Assembly (NCBI GenBank): GCA_040754095.1
Contig: JBFMFO010000012.1
Span: 1 to 64,000 of the forward strand
DNA length: 64,000 nt
Reading direction: 5' to 3'
Origin: QYQD01 sp040754095
GTDB taxonomy: Bacteria > Desulfobacterota > QYQD01
In this document: in pieces, positions 5,670-14,656 of the stretch
Layout of the letters: each line of letters begins with the position of its first letter
How positions within the stretch are numbered: the stretch's first letter is position 1
The notes under the pieces: generated by a model
The model's database searches: none
Seen by the model: only the letters and a program-made list of their open reading frames with translations
Told to the model about the DNA's origin: nothing
Translations under genes and position numbers: made by a program

Positions 5670-8645
5670 ATGGTTCACCGCATAGAAGTAATGCTCAAAA
5701 AATCACTGCGTGATGCCTTTGGCGAAAAGATCCGAAAGAGGATCAATGAGGATATCCACCTCCCTGTCCGTTCCGTGCGGACCATCAAGGTATTTACGAT
5801 TGATGCCGAAGTTGCCTCCGCTCAGTTGGAGGAATCTGCCGGCCAGCTCTTTTGTGACTCTATCAGCCAGGAATATTCCATTAACCGTCCCTTGGCCGAT
5901 GCATTTGATTGGCTTATCGAGGTGGGGTTCAGGCCGGGTGTGACTGACAATGAGGGGAAAACGGCCCGGGAATCCCTTGAACTGGCCATCGGACGGAAAT
6001 TGAACAGGGGCGAAGGGGTTTATACCTCTACACAGTATGCCCTCACCGGTGATCTGTCCCTGAAAGACGTAGAACGCATAGCCACCGTCCTCCTGGCCAA
6101 CACCCTTATCCAGAGTTTCCGCGTCAAGGATCGATCTGAATGGGACAAGACCACGGGGATGCCGCCTCTTATTCCCAAGGTAATCGCCGATACGCGTCCC
6201 AGTGTTGAGGAGATTGATCTTGCGGTGAGTGATGAAAGACTTCTGGCCATAAGCCGCGAGAGGGTACTGGCCCTTAACCTTGCTGAAATGAAGGTCATTC
6301 GGGATTACATCACCTCTCCTGAGACACAAGCCCATCGCCGGAGTCTCGGCCTGACCGAAAAGATCACGGATGTGGAGTTGGAATGCCTGGCCCAGACCTG
6401 GTCCGAGCACTGCAAGCACAAGATATTTACCGGCCGCATCCACTATACGGACGAAACCGGCCGGACTGTCACAATAAACAGCCTCTATGACACCTACATA
6501 AAGGCATCTACTCAACTGATCCGTGAGGCCAAAGGGGAAAACGACTTCTGCCTTTCCGTCTTCCGTGATAACGCCGGGGTGATCAAATTTAACGAGGAAT
6601 GGAGCCTAGCCTTTAAAGTGGAGACCCACAACAGCCCCTCGGCCCTTGATCCTTACGGCGGGGCCCTTACCGGCATAGTCGGGGTTAACCGCGACCCTTT
6701 CGGCACCGGCAAGGGGGCCAAGCTTATCTTCAATACCGATGTCTTCTGCTTTGCGCCCCCGGATTACGCTAAGCCCCTGCCCCCCCGGCTCCTCCACCCC
6801 AAACGCATCTTTGAGGGCGTGCGGGAAGGCGTGGAACACGGCGGGAACAAGAGCGGCATCCCCACCGTAAACGGCTGCCTCGTGTTCGACGAACGCTATC
6901 TGGGCAAGCCGCTGGTCTTCTGCGGGACAGGCGGCATCATGCCTGCCGTCGTCTGCGGCGGGCCTTCGCATATCAAAAAGGCCGAGCCGGGAGATTTTAT
7001 AGTCATGACCGGCGGCCGCATCGGTAAAGACGGCATACATGGGGCCACGTTTTCTTCCGAGGAATTGCATGAAGGATCACCGGCCACGGCGGTGCAGATC
7101 GGAGACCCCATTACCCAGAAAAAGATGACGGATTTTCTCCTGACAGCCCGCGACCAATGCCTTTACCGGAGCATAACCGATAACGGGGCCGGAGGCCTTT
7201 CTTCCTCAGTAGGCGAGATGGCCCAGGACTGCGGGGGATTTGAGCTTCAACTGGAGAAGGCCCCGCTCAAGTATGCCGGTCTTAACCCCTGGGAGATATT
7301 TCTCTCCGAGGCCCAGGAACGCATGACCCTGGCCGTGCCCCCGGAAAATAAGGACGTCTTTCTGGTCCTGGCCGAAAAAATGGGCGTGGAGGCCACGGTT
7401 CTGGGCCGGTTTAATGACAACGGGAAGTTTCTGGTCACCTATGAGGGAAAGACGGCAGCCTGCCTGGATATGGAATTTGTCCACAACGGACTGCCGCAGA
7501 TGGAAATGACGGCGGTCTGGACGCCGCCGAAACACCCTGAACCGGACATTCCGGAGGCAGAAGACCTCACTTCCGCCTTGGAGACCATGCTCGGCCGGAT
7601 GAATATATGCAGTAAAGAATACGTGATCCGGCAGTACGATCACGAGGTACAGGGCGGAGGCGTTATCAAGCCCCTTTCCGGGCGAAACAGCGACGGCCCC
7701 AGCGACGCCGCGGTCATCAGGCCGGTGCTCTCGTCTTTTGAAGGGATTGTGGTAGCCAACGGCATCTGTCCCCGGTACAGTGACATAGACACCTATCACA
7801 TGATGGCCTGCGCCATTGATGAGGCCATACGCAACGCCATCGCCTCCGGCGGAGATCTCAGGCATCTGGCCGGATTGGATAACTTCTGCTGGTGTGACCC
7901 CATTCAATCCGAAAAAACGCCGGACGGCCGCTACAAACTGGCCCAACTGGTCCGCGCCAATCAGGCCCTGTACGATTACACCACGGCCTACGGCGTGCCG
8001 TGCATCTCCGGCAAGGACAGCATGAAAAACGACTACATCGTGGAGAATACAAAGATATCCATCCCGCCCACGGTGCTCTTTTCTGTCTTAGGAAAGGTTG
8101 ATGACGTCCGCCGGGTGCAAACCATGGACGCCAAGGAGCCAGGCGACCTGGTATATGTGATAGGTCTTACCAGACCGGAACTGGGAGGATCGGAATACTT
8201 CGCACTGCATGACTACATCGGAAACGAAGTCCCAAAGGTCGAGGCCGCCGCAAAATCGACCTATGAGAAGCTGGCCGGGGCCATCAAAGAAGGACTTGCC
8301 GCCTCCTGTCATGACTGTTCGGACGGGGGGTTAGGAGTAGCCTTAGCGGAAACGGCCTTTGCCGGCGGGCTGGGCATGAAGATCGACCTGGCCGCTGTAC
8401 CCAGAGAGAATATCAAACGCGATGACTTCCTCCTCTTTTCCGAATCCCAGAGCCGTTTTGTGGTGACTGTTCACCCGGACAAAAAAGAGGCGTTCAGCGC
8501 CGCCATGCGGGGTACAACCCTGGCCCGCATAGGCCGGGTGACTGAAGAGCCGATACTGATTTGTATCGGCCTGAGAGGTGATATAGTGGTATCGGCGTCC
8601 ATAGCCCGGCTCAAAGAGGCCTGGCAGAAACCCTTGCGCTGGTAG
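5670..8645 (+). CDS. purL: Phosphoribosylformylglycinamidine synthase, PurS-PurL fusion
   Basis: A 991-residue enzyme for step four of purine synthesis: FGAR plus ATP plus glutamine-derived ammonia gives FGAM. The start (VHRIEVMLKKSLRDAFG) is PurS-like and a PurS-type tandem fills roughly the first 160 residues. PurL follows with LECLAQTWSEHCKHKIF, FKVETHNSPSALDPYGGA, GTGKGAKL, GGRIGKDGIHGATFSS and the second AIR-synthase-like half (SCHDCSDGGLGVALAET). The protein ends without the C-terminal glutaminase of enterobacterial PurL, so a separate PurQ is required; none is seen here. It leads a run of plus-strand genes with short gaps. Confidence 0.95.
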   Translation: MVHRIEVMLKKSLRDAFGEKIRKRINEDIHLPVRSVRTIKVFTIDAEVASAQLEESAGQLFCDSISQEYSINRPLADAFDWLIEVGFRPGVTDNEGKTARESLELAIGRKLNRGEGVYTSTQYALTGDLSLKDVERIATVLLANTLIQSFRVKDRSEWDKTTGMPPLIPKVIADTRPSVEEIDLAVSDERLLAISRERVLALNLAEMKVIRDYITSPETQAHRRSLGLTEKITDVELECLAQTWSEHCKHKIFTGRIHYTDETGRTVTINSLYDTYIKASTQLIREAKGENDFCLSVFRDNAGVIKFNEEWSLAFKVETHNSPSALDPYGGALTGIVGVNRDPFGTGKGAKLIFNTDVFCFAPPDYAKPLPPRLLHPKRIFEGVREGVEHGGNKSGIPTVNGCLVFDERYLGKPLVFCGTGGIMPAVVCGGPSHIKKAEPGDFIVMTGGRIGKDGIHGATFSSEELHEGSPATAVQIGDPITQKKMTDFLLTARDQCLYRSITDNGAGGLSSSVGEMAQDCGGFELQLEKAPLKYAGLNPWEIFLSEAQERMTLAVPPENKDVFLVLAEKMGVEATVLGRFNDNGKFLVTYEGKTAACLDMEFVHNGLPQMEMTAVWTPPKHPEPDIPEAEDLTSALETMLGRMNICSKEYVIRQYDHEVQGGGVIKPLSGRNSDGPSDAAVIRPVLSSFEGIVVANGICPRYSDIDTYHMMACAIDEAIRNAIASGGDLRHLAGLDNFCWCDPIQSEKTPDGRYKLAQLVRANQALYDYTTAYGVPCISGKDSMKNDYIVENTKISIPPTVLFSVLGKVDDVRRVQTMDAKEPGDLVYVIGLTRPELGGSEYFALHDYIGNEVPKVEAAAKSTYEKLAGAIKEGLAASCHDCSDGGLGVALAETAFAGGLGMKIDLAAVPRENIKRDDFLLFSESQSRFVVTVHPDKKEAFSAAMRGTTLARIGRVTEEPILICIGLRGDIVVSASIARLKEAWQKPLRW

Positions 8646-8650
8646 AATAT

Positions 8651-9727
8651 ATGCAGAAAAAAGGTATTTATATAAAAGATATCCGGCCTAATAACCCGGT
8701 GCGCGGGATATTTCTGGTCAAGGGAAAGACCTCCGCTTTAACCAAAAATGGCGCGTTTTATCTGGCCATTACCCTGGCGGACAAGACCGGAGAAATAGAG
8801 GCCCGCGTATGGGAAAGGGGCGAGGAAAGGGATGGCCTTTTTAAAAAAGGGGATTATATCTCTATAGAGGCCCAGGCCGAATCCTATCGTGACCAGACCC
8901 AGTTGAACATAACGCACCTTACCCCGTGCAGTCCGGAGACCGTGGAGGCCGCGGCCTTTCTGCCCTCTTCATCCAGAGATAGCGAAGAGATGTGGCGGGA
9001 ATTAAAGGAATTGGCCAAAAACGTCCGGGATCCTCATTTGATGCTGATATTAAACGGCTTTTTTCATGACAAAAAATTTCGTCAGCGTTTCAGGGTGGCT
9101 CCCGCGGCCAAACGTATGCACCATGCCTATCTGGGCGGCCTCCTGGAACACACCTTATCCGTGACTACTTTGGTAACCGACGCGGTAAAAAATTACCCGG
9201 AACTTGACAAAGACCTCCTCGTCACCGGAAGCATTCTCCACGACATCGGCAAGATAAAGGAATTCACTTACCCGCCGGAGTACAGTTTTTTTGATTATAC
9301 GGATGAGGGCCGACTGGTCGGCCATCTGGTGATCGGGGCCCAGATGGTGCAGGAAAAGATCGAGGCCATACCCCGCTTTCCCGAAGATAAGGCCATGCTT
9401 TTGAAACACCTCATCCTCAGCCATCACGGAGAATACGAATCCGGATCGCCGAAGCGTCCCAAGACGGCCGAAGCCTTTGTTTTGCACCTTTTAGACGACC
9501 TGGACGCCAAGGTCAACGCCATAAAAAGCCTTAAGAAGGCGCACTTGGAACCCTCGGCCCGCTGGAGTAGTTTTTTCCGCCCCCTGGATCGCTATATCTA
9601 CTTTGGGGAGGAAGACCTTGAAGAAGCGCCGGAGTCTCTTCAGGAAGAAAAGACTGCTGCTTCGCTGCGGCAACCGGCCGGAGAGACCTACAGCCTGTTA
9701 GACAGATTGAAGACCGGGGAAAAATAG
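8651..9727 (+). CDS. OB-fold/HD-domain 3'-5' exoribonuclease, YhaM-like
   Basis: A 358-residue protein with an N-terminal OB-fold (about residues 15-95: GIFLVKGKTSALTKNGAFYLAITLADKTGEIEARVWE) and an HD metal-dependent phosphohydrolase domain (about 155-320). Metal ligands are visible in MHHAYLGGLLEHT, ILHDIGK and LKHLILSHHGEYE. YhaM-type enzymes trim RNA and DNA 3' ends. The gene starts 5 bases after purL and ends 1 base before holB, so it is likely cotranscribed. Not to be confused with dNTPase-type HD proteins, which lack this OB-fold. Confidence 0.85.
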   Translation: MQKKGIYIKDIRPNNPVRGIFLVKGKTSALTKNGAFYLAITLADKTGEIEARVWERGEERDGLFKKGDYISIEAQAESYRDQTQLNITHLTPCSPETVEAAAFLPSSSRDSEEMWRELKELAKNVRDPHLMLILNGFFHDKKFRQRFRVAPAAKRMHHAYLGGLLEHTLSVTTLVTDAVKNYPELDKDLLVTGSILHDIGKIKEFTYPPEYSFFDYTDEGRLVGHLVIGAQMVQEKIEAIPRFPEDKAMLLKHLILSHHGEYESGSPKRPKTAEAFVLHLLDDLDAKVNAIKSLKKAHLEPSARWSSFFRPLDRYIYFGEEDLEEAPESLQEEKTAASLRQPAGETYSLLDRLKTGEK

Positions 9728-9728
9728 T

Positions 9729-10715
9729 ATGTCGTTTGCGGAGATATTGGGACAGGAACCGGCCGTTAAATTGCTGAAAAACTCCCTTGAGAGAGGTAAG
9801 GTGGCCCACGCCTATCTCTTTTACGGAATCGAAGGCATCGGCAAGAAAAAGACCGCCCGCGCCCTGGCCCGGGCCCTCAATTGTCTATCACCGCAGGGCG
9901 TCGAGGCCTGTGGGGGTGAATGCCGCTCATGTCTAAAGATGGAAAGCGGCGCCCATCCGGACCTTATCATCATCAAACCAAGCGGGGCCTTTATAAGGAT
10001 CGAACAGATAAGGTCCTTACAAAGGCAGTTAATCTACAAACCCATGGAAGGACGTTACCGCATTGTTATCATAACCAATGCCGGTCTGTTAAACAAAGAA
10101 TCGGCCAACTGCCTTCTCAAGACCTTGGAGGAACCGCCGGATGCCTCCATTATTATCCTGATGGCCACGGATATAAATGAACTCCTGCCCACCATCGTCT
10201 CCCGTTGCCAGGCCGTCCCCTTCCGCCCTCTCTCGCCGGAGGTGATTAGCGAATATCTCTCCTCTCATGGAGATAACAGGTTCCCCCCTGCCCAGGCTGC
10301 CCTTCTGGCCTCCCTCTCCGGAGGCAGCCTGGGCAAGGCCGTCAGACTGGCCGATTCTCCGCTTATGGAGATGCGGCGGGATGTCTGCACACAATTAATC
10401 TCTCTTTCCAGGCAGGACATGCAAGGCCTGCTGTTCCTGGCCGAAGACCTGGCCGGACGGAAAGAGGAACTCCCGGAGATCATCGCCATGCTCAGTACCT
10501 GCCTCCGGGATTCGTTGTTCTTAAGGCAGGGGCTGGATGAGAGACACCTCATAAACAAAGACCTGAGAGAGGCCCTTTCTGAGGGCGCCCGGCGGTGGAC
10601 AGAGAAAGAGATTATACATGGTCTGGAACTCCTGCACAGCGCAGAGCAGGCCGTTACCAGGAATTATAACCGGCAATTGATATTAGAAAATCTATTTTTG
10701 CAGCTAGCCCATTGA
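9729..10715 (+). CDS. holB: DNA polymerase III delta' subunit
   Basis: A 328-residue clamp-loader AAA+ subunit. Seen: FAEILGQEPAVKLLKNSL, AHAYLFYGIEGIGKKKTARALARAL (P-loop region, present in many delta' proteins), a zinc module CGGECRSC, and NKESANCLLKTLEEPP with the SRC motif (TIVSRCQ). The C-terminal collar-like domain follows after residue 215. It works with gamma/tau and delta to load the sliding clamp. The stop overlaps the next ATG (TGATG), and the neighbour is ricT, a common pairing in bacteria. Confidence 0.93.
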   Translation: MSFAEILGQEPAVKLLKNSLERGKVAHAYLFYGIEGIGKKKTARALARALNCLSPQGVEACGGECRSCLKMESGAHPDLIIIKPSGAFIRIEQIRSLQRQLIYKPMEGRYRIVIITNAGLLNKESANCLLKTLEEPPDASIIILMATDINELLPTIVSRCQAVPFRPLSPEVISEYLSSHGDNRFPPAQAALLASLSGGSLGKAVRLADSPLMEMRRDVCTQLISLSRQDMQGLLFLAEDLAGRKEELPEIIAMLSTCLRDSLFLRQGLDERHLINKDLREALSEGARRWTEKEIIHGLELLHSAEQAVTRNYNRQLILENLFLQLAH

Positions 10716-11563
10716 TGGAGAAAACAGTGAAGCTGATTCCGGTTCGTTTCCGAGATAATACTCGGGGAATACATGCTGACGCCGGCCCTTTTGATCTGAA
10801 AAAAGGCGATACGGTTATGATGATAACCGACCATGGTCATGAACCAGGAATAGTTATAGACCAGCCGTTAAGCATAGAAAGGGAGACCCCGCCGGAGGGA
10901 ATCCCCAAAGTAGAACGGCTGGCCACAGAGGAAGAGATCATCCGGTATAAAGACAATCTTTTGAAAGAAAAAGAGGCTCGGGACTTCTGTCTGGAACAAA
11001 TCCGGAAGACGAATCTTCCTATGAAGCTGATAGTCACGGAGAGATTTTTTGACGGCAGCAAGATAATTTTTTATTTTACCTCTGAAGGACGGGTTGACTT
11101 CCGGGAATTAGTGAAAACCATGGTGCAAAAATATCATACACGCATAGAAATGAGGCAGATCGGCGTGCGAAATGAGGCCAAATTCCTGGGCGGTATGGGC
11201 CACTGTGGTCTTCCGTTATGCTGCGCATCTTTTCTGTCCGAATTTGAGCCTATCTCCATCCGTATGGCCAAGGAACAGGACCTGCCCTTGAATCCCGCCA
11301 AGATATCCGGGGCCTGTGGCCGCCTCCTCTGCTGCCTGGCTTATGAATGCAAGACCTATGCTGAACTTAAGAGAGGCCTGCCTAAAATAGGCAGAAAAGT
11401 TCAAACACAACAAGGTGAGGGAAGGGTCATAAGGCACAACACCCTCCGCAGTACTATAGTTGTCTCCCTGGCCGACGGCAGCGAGTTGGAAATCTCGCCT
11501 GCGGATATAGAAACCGGGGTGGAAAAAGGGCGCAAGGCCCAGAATGAGGTGCCTGCATCATGA
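10715..11563 (+). CDS. ricT: PSP1-domain protein RicT (YaaT)
   Basis: A 282-residue PSP1 domain protein. The ATG at 10715 overlaps the holB stop; a TTG one codon upstream is the alternative. Seen: LIPVRFRDNTRGIHADAG, RIEMRQIGVRNEAKFLGGMG, then the conserved cysteine clusters HCGLPLCCASFL and GACGRLLCCLAYE. In Bacillus, RicT forms an iron-sulfur RicAFT complex affecting RNase Y and RNA maturation. In most other bacteria its role is unproven. The holB-ricT-metG order is widespread and indicates an operon. Confidence 0.9.
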   Translation: MEKTVKLIPVRFRDNTRGIHADAGPFDLKKGDTVMMITDHGHEPGIVIDQPLSIERETPPEGIPKVERLATEEEIIRYKDNLLKEKEARDFCLEQIRKTNLPMKLIVTERFFDGSKIIFYFTSEGRVDFRELVKTMVQKYHTRIEMRQIGVRNEAKFLGGMGHCGLPLCCASFLSEFEPISIRMAKEQDLPLNPAKISGACGRLLCCLAYECKTYAELKRGLPKIGRKVQTQQGEGRVIRHNTLRSTIVVSLADGSELEISPADIETGVEKGRKAQNEVPAS

Positions 11564-13461
11564 CGTTTTATATAACCACGCCCATCTATTACGTTAATGC
11601 CGAGCCGCATATAGGGCACACCTATACTACTCTGGTTGCCGACGCGGCCACACGTTTTCACCGCCTGGCCGGAGACGAGACCTTTTTTCTTACGGGCACG
11701 GATGAACATGGAGACAAGGTGGCCGAAGCCGCTGCCGGGCGTAAGATGTCTCCAAAGGAATATGCCGACCACATAAGCGGCGTCTTCCGTTCTACATGGC
11801 CCAGATTAAATGTCGCCACCGACCGGTTCATTCGTACCACAGACCCGGCCCATATACGGGCGGTTCAGCATATCCTGAATAAGGTATATGAGAAAGGTGA
11901 TATCTATTTTGGCGAGTACGGCGGCCTTTATTGTACGGGGTGTGAGCGCTTCTATCTGGAACGGGAGCTGATAGACGGTAAATGTCCGGATCACCAGGTG
12001 ACGCCGGTATTTGTCAAGGAAAAGAACTACTTCTTCCGTATGAGCCGGTATCAGGACTGGCTGATCGATCATATCAAAAACCACCCTGAGTTTATCACGC
12101 CGGAGCGCTATCGGAATGAAGCGCTGTCATTTTTAAGTGAGCCTCTGGAAGACCTCTGTATCTCCAGGCCGCGCTCACGCCTGGAATGGGGAATCCCCCT
12201 GCCCTTTGATGACCAGTTTGTCACTTATGTCTGGTTTGATGCCCTCATAAACTATATCTCCGGCCTCGGCTGGCCGGACAGCATTAATTTTCAGAAGTTC
12301 TGGCCCGCGGCAGAACACATCATAGCCAAAGACATACTCAAACCCCATGCCATCTACTGGCCGACCATGCTTAAATCCGCCGGGATTCAGCCTTATCAGC
12401 GCCTTCATGTCCACGGGTACTGGAACATAAATGAGAGCAAGATGTCCAAGAGCCTGGGGAACGTGATACGGCCCCTTGATTTATCAGAGACCTACGGCGT
12501 GGATACGGTGCGCTACTTTCTCCTGCGGGAAATGGTCTTCGGACTCGACGCCACCTTCAGTGAAGAGGCCCTTATCGCCCGCCGGAATTCCGACCTGGCC
12601 AATGATCTGGGCAACCTCTTCAGCCGGGCACTGACTATGCTTGAGAAATACTGCAACGGCGTTATTCCGCAGCCGGGACCCAACGAAGAGATAGACGATA
12701 CACTGAAACAGCGGACTATCGAGGCCTCCGGACACTATGGCCGGCACATAAAAGAGTTCGCCTTTCATAAGGCCCTGGCAGAGATATGGGAAGTAATTAA
12801 TCACGCCAACAAATATATTGTCCGGACCGCCCCCTGGGAATTGGCTAAAGATGAAAAACATAGAGGGCGGCTGCACACCGTGCTTTATAACCTTACGGAA
12901 ACGCTCCGTGTGATTGCTATCCAGCTTTCACCGTTTCTCCCGGAGACAGCGGGTAAGATGAGGACGGCCCTGGGCTATCAGGAAACGGAGAGTCCGGCCT
13001 ATGCAGACAGCATGACCTGGGGTTTATTTTCTCCCGGTCGGACCCTGAAAAAGGGAGACCCTCTGTTCCCGCGCATCGAGACCACAAAGAAGGTAGTGGA
13101 AGACACAGCCAAAGAGGATCCTAAAGTGGATAAAGAGACGGCCATGATAGATTTCCCGGATTTCCAAAAAGCTGACCTCCGGGTGGCGGAAGTAATCTCC
13201 GCCGAGCCGGTTCCGAAGTCCAAAAAACTTTTAAAACTAAAGGTGTTAGCGGACCGGGAGCGTACAGTCGTAGCCGGTATCGCCGAATTCTATAAACCGG
13301 AAGAGGTCATTGGCAAGAAGGTTATTATCGTGGCTAATCTAAAGCCGGCCATGCTGATGGGTGTCCAGTCGGAAGGCATGGTACTGGCTGCCAGGGATGC
13401 CTCCGGACTCCGGGTACTGACCGTTGACGGTGAGGCAGAGGCAGGCACGAGGGTGTCGTGA
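11560..13461 (+). CDS. metG: Methionyl-tRNA synthetase
   Basis: A 633-residue class I synthetase. Seen: the HIGH signature in PHIGHTYTT; FLTGTDEHGDK; a zinc-binding insertion with CTGCERF...GKCPDH, in which the last ligand position is His rather than Cys; KMSKSLGN; and the helical anticodon-binding domain. Residues about 525-633 form the C-terminal EMAP-II/Trbp111 tRNA-binding domain (DFQKADLRVAEVISAEPVP, GVQSEGMVLAA). The start overlaps the ricT stop by four bases (ATGA). It charges tRNA-Met for initiation and elongation. Confidence 0.95.
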   Translation: MTFYITTPIYYVNAEPHIGHTYTTLVADAATRFHRLAGDETFFLTGTDEHGDKVAEAAAGRKMSPKEYADHISGVFRSTWPRLNVATDRFIRTTDPAHIRAVQHILNKVYEKGDIYFGEYGGLYCTGCERFYLERELIDGKCPDHQVTPVFVKEKNYFFRMSRYQDWLIDHIKNHPEFITPERYRNEALSFLSEPLEDLCISRPRSRLEWGIPLPFDDQFVTYVWFDALINYISGLGWPDSINFQKFWPAAEHIIAKDILKPHAIYWPTMLKSAGIQPYQRLHVHGYWNINESKMSKSLGNVIRPLDLSETYGVDTVRYFLLREMVFGLDATFSEEALIARRNSDLANDLGNLFSRALTMLEKYCNGVIPQPGPNEEIDDTLKQRTIEASGHYGRHIKEFAFHKALAEIWEVINHANKYIVRTAPWELAKDEKHRGRLHTVLYNLTETLRVIAIQLSPFLPETAGKMRTALGYQETESPAYADSMTWGLFSPGRTLKKGDPLFPRIETTKKVVEDTAKEDPKVDKETAMIDFPDFQKADLRVAEVISAEPVPKSKKLLKLKVLADRERTVVAGIAEFYKPEEVIGKKVIIVANLKPAMLMGVQSEGMVLAARDASGLRVLTVDGEAEAGTRVS

Positions 13462-13623
13462 GGGAAGCCAGAGGCTCAAAGCTGAAGGCTCAACCTTGAT
13501 GATTTCGTAAAAAAGTTTTTACCGGCGAGTAAGCATTGTCCGTGGTCCGTGGTCATTAGTCACTGGTCACTGGTCATTTGAGTTATGAGTTGCGAGTTAC
13601 GAGTTTCGGGCTGCGATTTACGA
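13462..13623. other. Non-coding region with simple degenerate repeats
   Basis: No gene seen. The stretch contains short near-tandem units (GTCCGTGGTCCGTGGTCATTAG, split as TCCGTGG TCCGTGG; TCACTGG TCACTGG; GAGTTATGAGTTGCGAGTTACGAG-type runs). It abuts the dispersed repeat at 13624-13744. It looks like accumulated intergenic repeat debris rather than a regulatory region. Confidence 0.5.
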
Positions 13624-13744
13624 TTGAAGCTCCCCGCAGTCCGCCGCGGCGGACGAGGAATTTCCGTATGTAAGGTAAAAACATAGTATTCGCTCGCTGA
13701 CCCCGCCGCAAGCAGCGGGGAATGCGCTCGCTATGCATGTTCAA
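13624..13744 (+). repeat. MITE-like dispersed repeat, long form (copy 1)
   Basis: It begins TTGAAGCTCCCCGC and ends GCTATGCATGTTCAA, so the outer ends TTGAA and TTCAA are inverted. Two GC-rich palindromes (CCGCCGCGGCGG region and CCGC...GCGGGG) sit inside. A near-identical 123-base copy lies at 36719-36841, and 51-52-base short forms lie at 28477-28527 and 59311-59362. Confidence 0.85.
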
Positions 13745-13766
13745 GACTGCCTACTATCGATTATAT

Positions 13767-14177
13767 ATGAATAACTGGTTCCCGCCATCTATCGCTTGCT
13801 TAATCCTATGGGGTATATGGGGCTTTTTCCCGAAACTGGCCACGCGTTACCTGCCTCCCGGAAGCGTGTTTATCTACCAGGCCCTTGGGACCCTTGTAGT
13901 AATCTTCTTCGTGCTCATATCTATAAACTTCCGCCCCGAAGTACATCCACGGGGGATTGTCTTCAGCATACTGGCCGGACTGGCCGCTGCCCTGGGTACG
14001 GTCTTTTTTCTGCTGGCCATGGCTAAGGGCAAGGCATCGGTGGTGGTCACTATGACCGCCCTTTATCCCCTGATTACCCTCTTACTGAGCGCCATATTTC
14101 TAAAAGAGACCTTAACCCTGAAACAGACCCTGGGCGTACTCTTCTCTCTGGCAGCCCTCCTGTTGTTCTCTTTATAA
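13767..14177 (+). CDS. Small EamA-family (DMT superfamily) membrane transporter
   Basis: A 136-residue protein with one EamA unit, about half the usual two-unit (ten-helix) DMT transporter. I place the start at the ATG at 13767 because upstream in-frame codons fall in the dispersed repeat. Seen: PPSIACLILWGIWGFFPKLA, about five hydrophobic helices, and the family's C-terminal TALYPLITLLLSAIFLKETLTLKQTLG. Single-unit EamA proteins usually dimerise. The substrate cannot be told. Confidence 0.8.
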   Translation: MNNWFPPSIACLILWGIWGFFPKLATRYLPPGSVFIYQALGTLVVIFFVLISINFRPEVHPRGIVFSILAGLAAALGTVFFLLAMAKGKASVVVTMTALYPLITLLLSAIFLKETLTLKQTLGVLFSLAALLLFSL

Positions 14178-14257
14178 AAATGCATATGCAACGACGTATA
14201 ATTATAAATCTCAAAAACTCTGTGTTCTCTGTGGTTAGTTTTTAAAGGACGGGGATT

Positions 14258-14656
14258 GTGGCAACAAAATCTGATTCGCCTAAACCTATCTGGACTACAC
14301 GGGATAAGATCATTGTGGCCGTTTGCGCCTTAGGCTGGTTTTTCATTGCCCTGCGTTATTACCCCGGAGACGTTGGCCGCTCTATGTGCGAAACCGGACT
14401 AAAGATTTTCTGGTCTTCCGGCCTGGCTGCGATTTTTACCCGGCTTCTGGTCAGACTCCTTGTCTGGCTCGAAAAGACAAGGCCATCCTGGCCACGGATC
14501 ATCAAGATATTTCTGGTCTTGGCCATCGCTTTCGGCCTCATGCTGGCCATTGAAGATTACAGGATGCATTATAAACAGCCGGACAAAAAGGTCCCTGCCC
14601 GGAAGGTCTCATCATCGTTAAGCCATATTTATGCGGACAGGAAATGTTCCGGATAG
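14258..14656 (+). CDS. Uncharacterised small membrane protein
   Basis: A 132-residue protein with a GTG start preceded by AAAGGACGGGG. Three hydrophobic segments are seen (about residues 17-38, 46-68 and 79-100), with a charged C-terminal tail (YRMHYKQPDKKVPARK). No known domain recognised. The last 13 bases overlap the radical SAM gene, so the two are likely translated together. It may anchor or export something for that enzyme, but this is speculation from position. Confidence 0.6.
   Translation: MATKSDSPKPIWTTRDKIIVAVCALGWFFIALRYYPGDVGRSMCETGLKIFWSSGLAAIFTRLLVRLLVWLEKTRPSWPRIIKIFLVLAIAFGLMLAIEDYRMHYKQPDKKVPARKVSSSLSHIYADRKCSG

Noticed and set aside
5703..7946. Long minus-strand open frames opposite purL
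   Set aside because: They are antisense to a strongly conserved gene and their translations have no family features; GC-rich codon use creates them.
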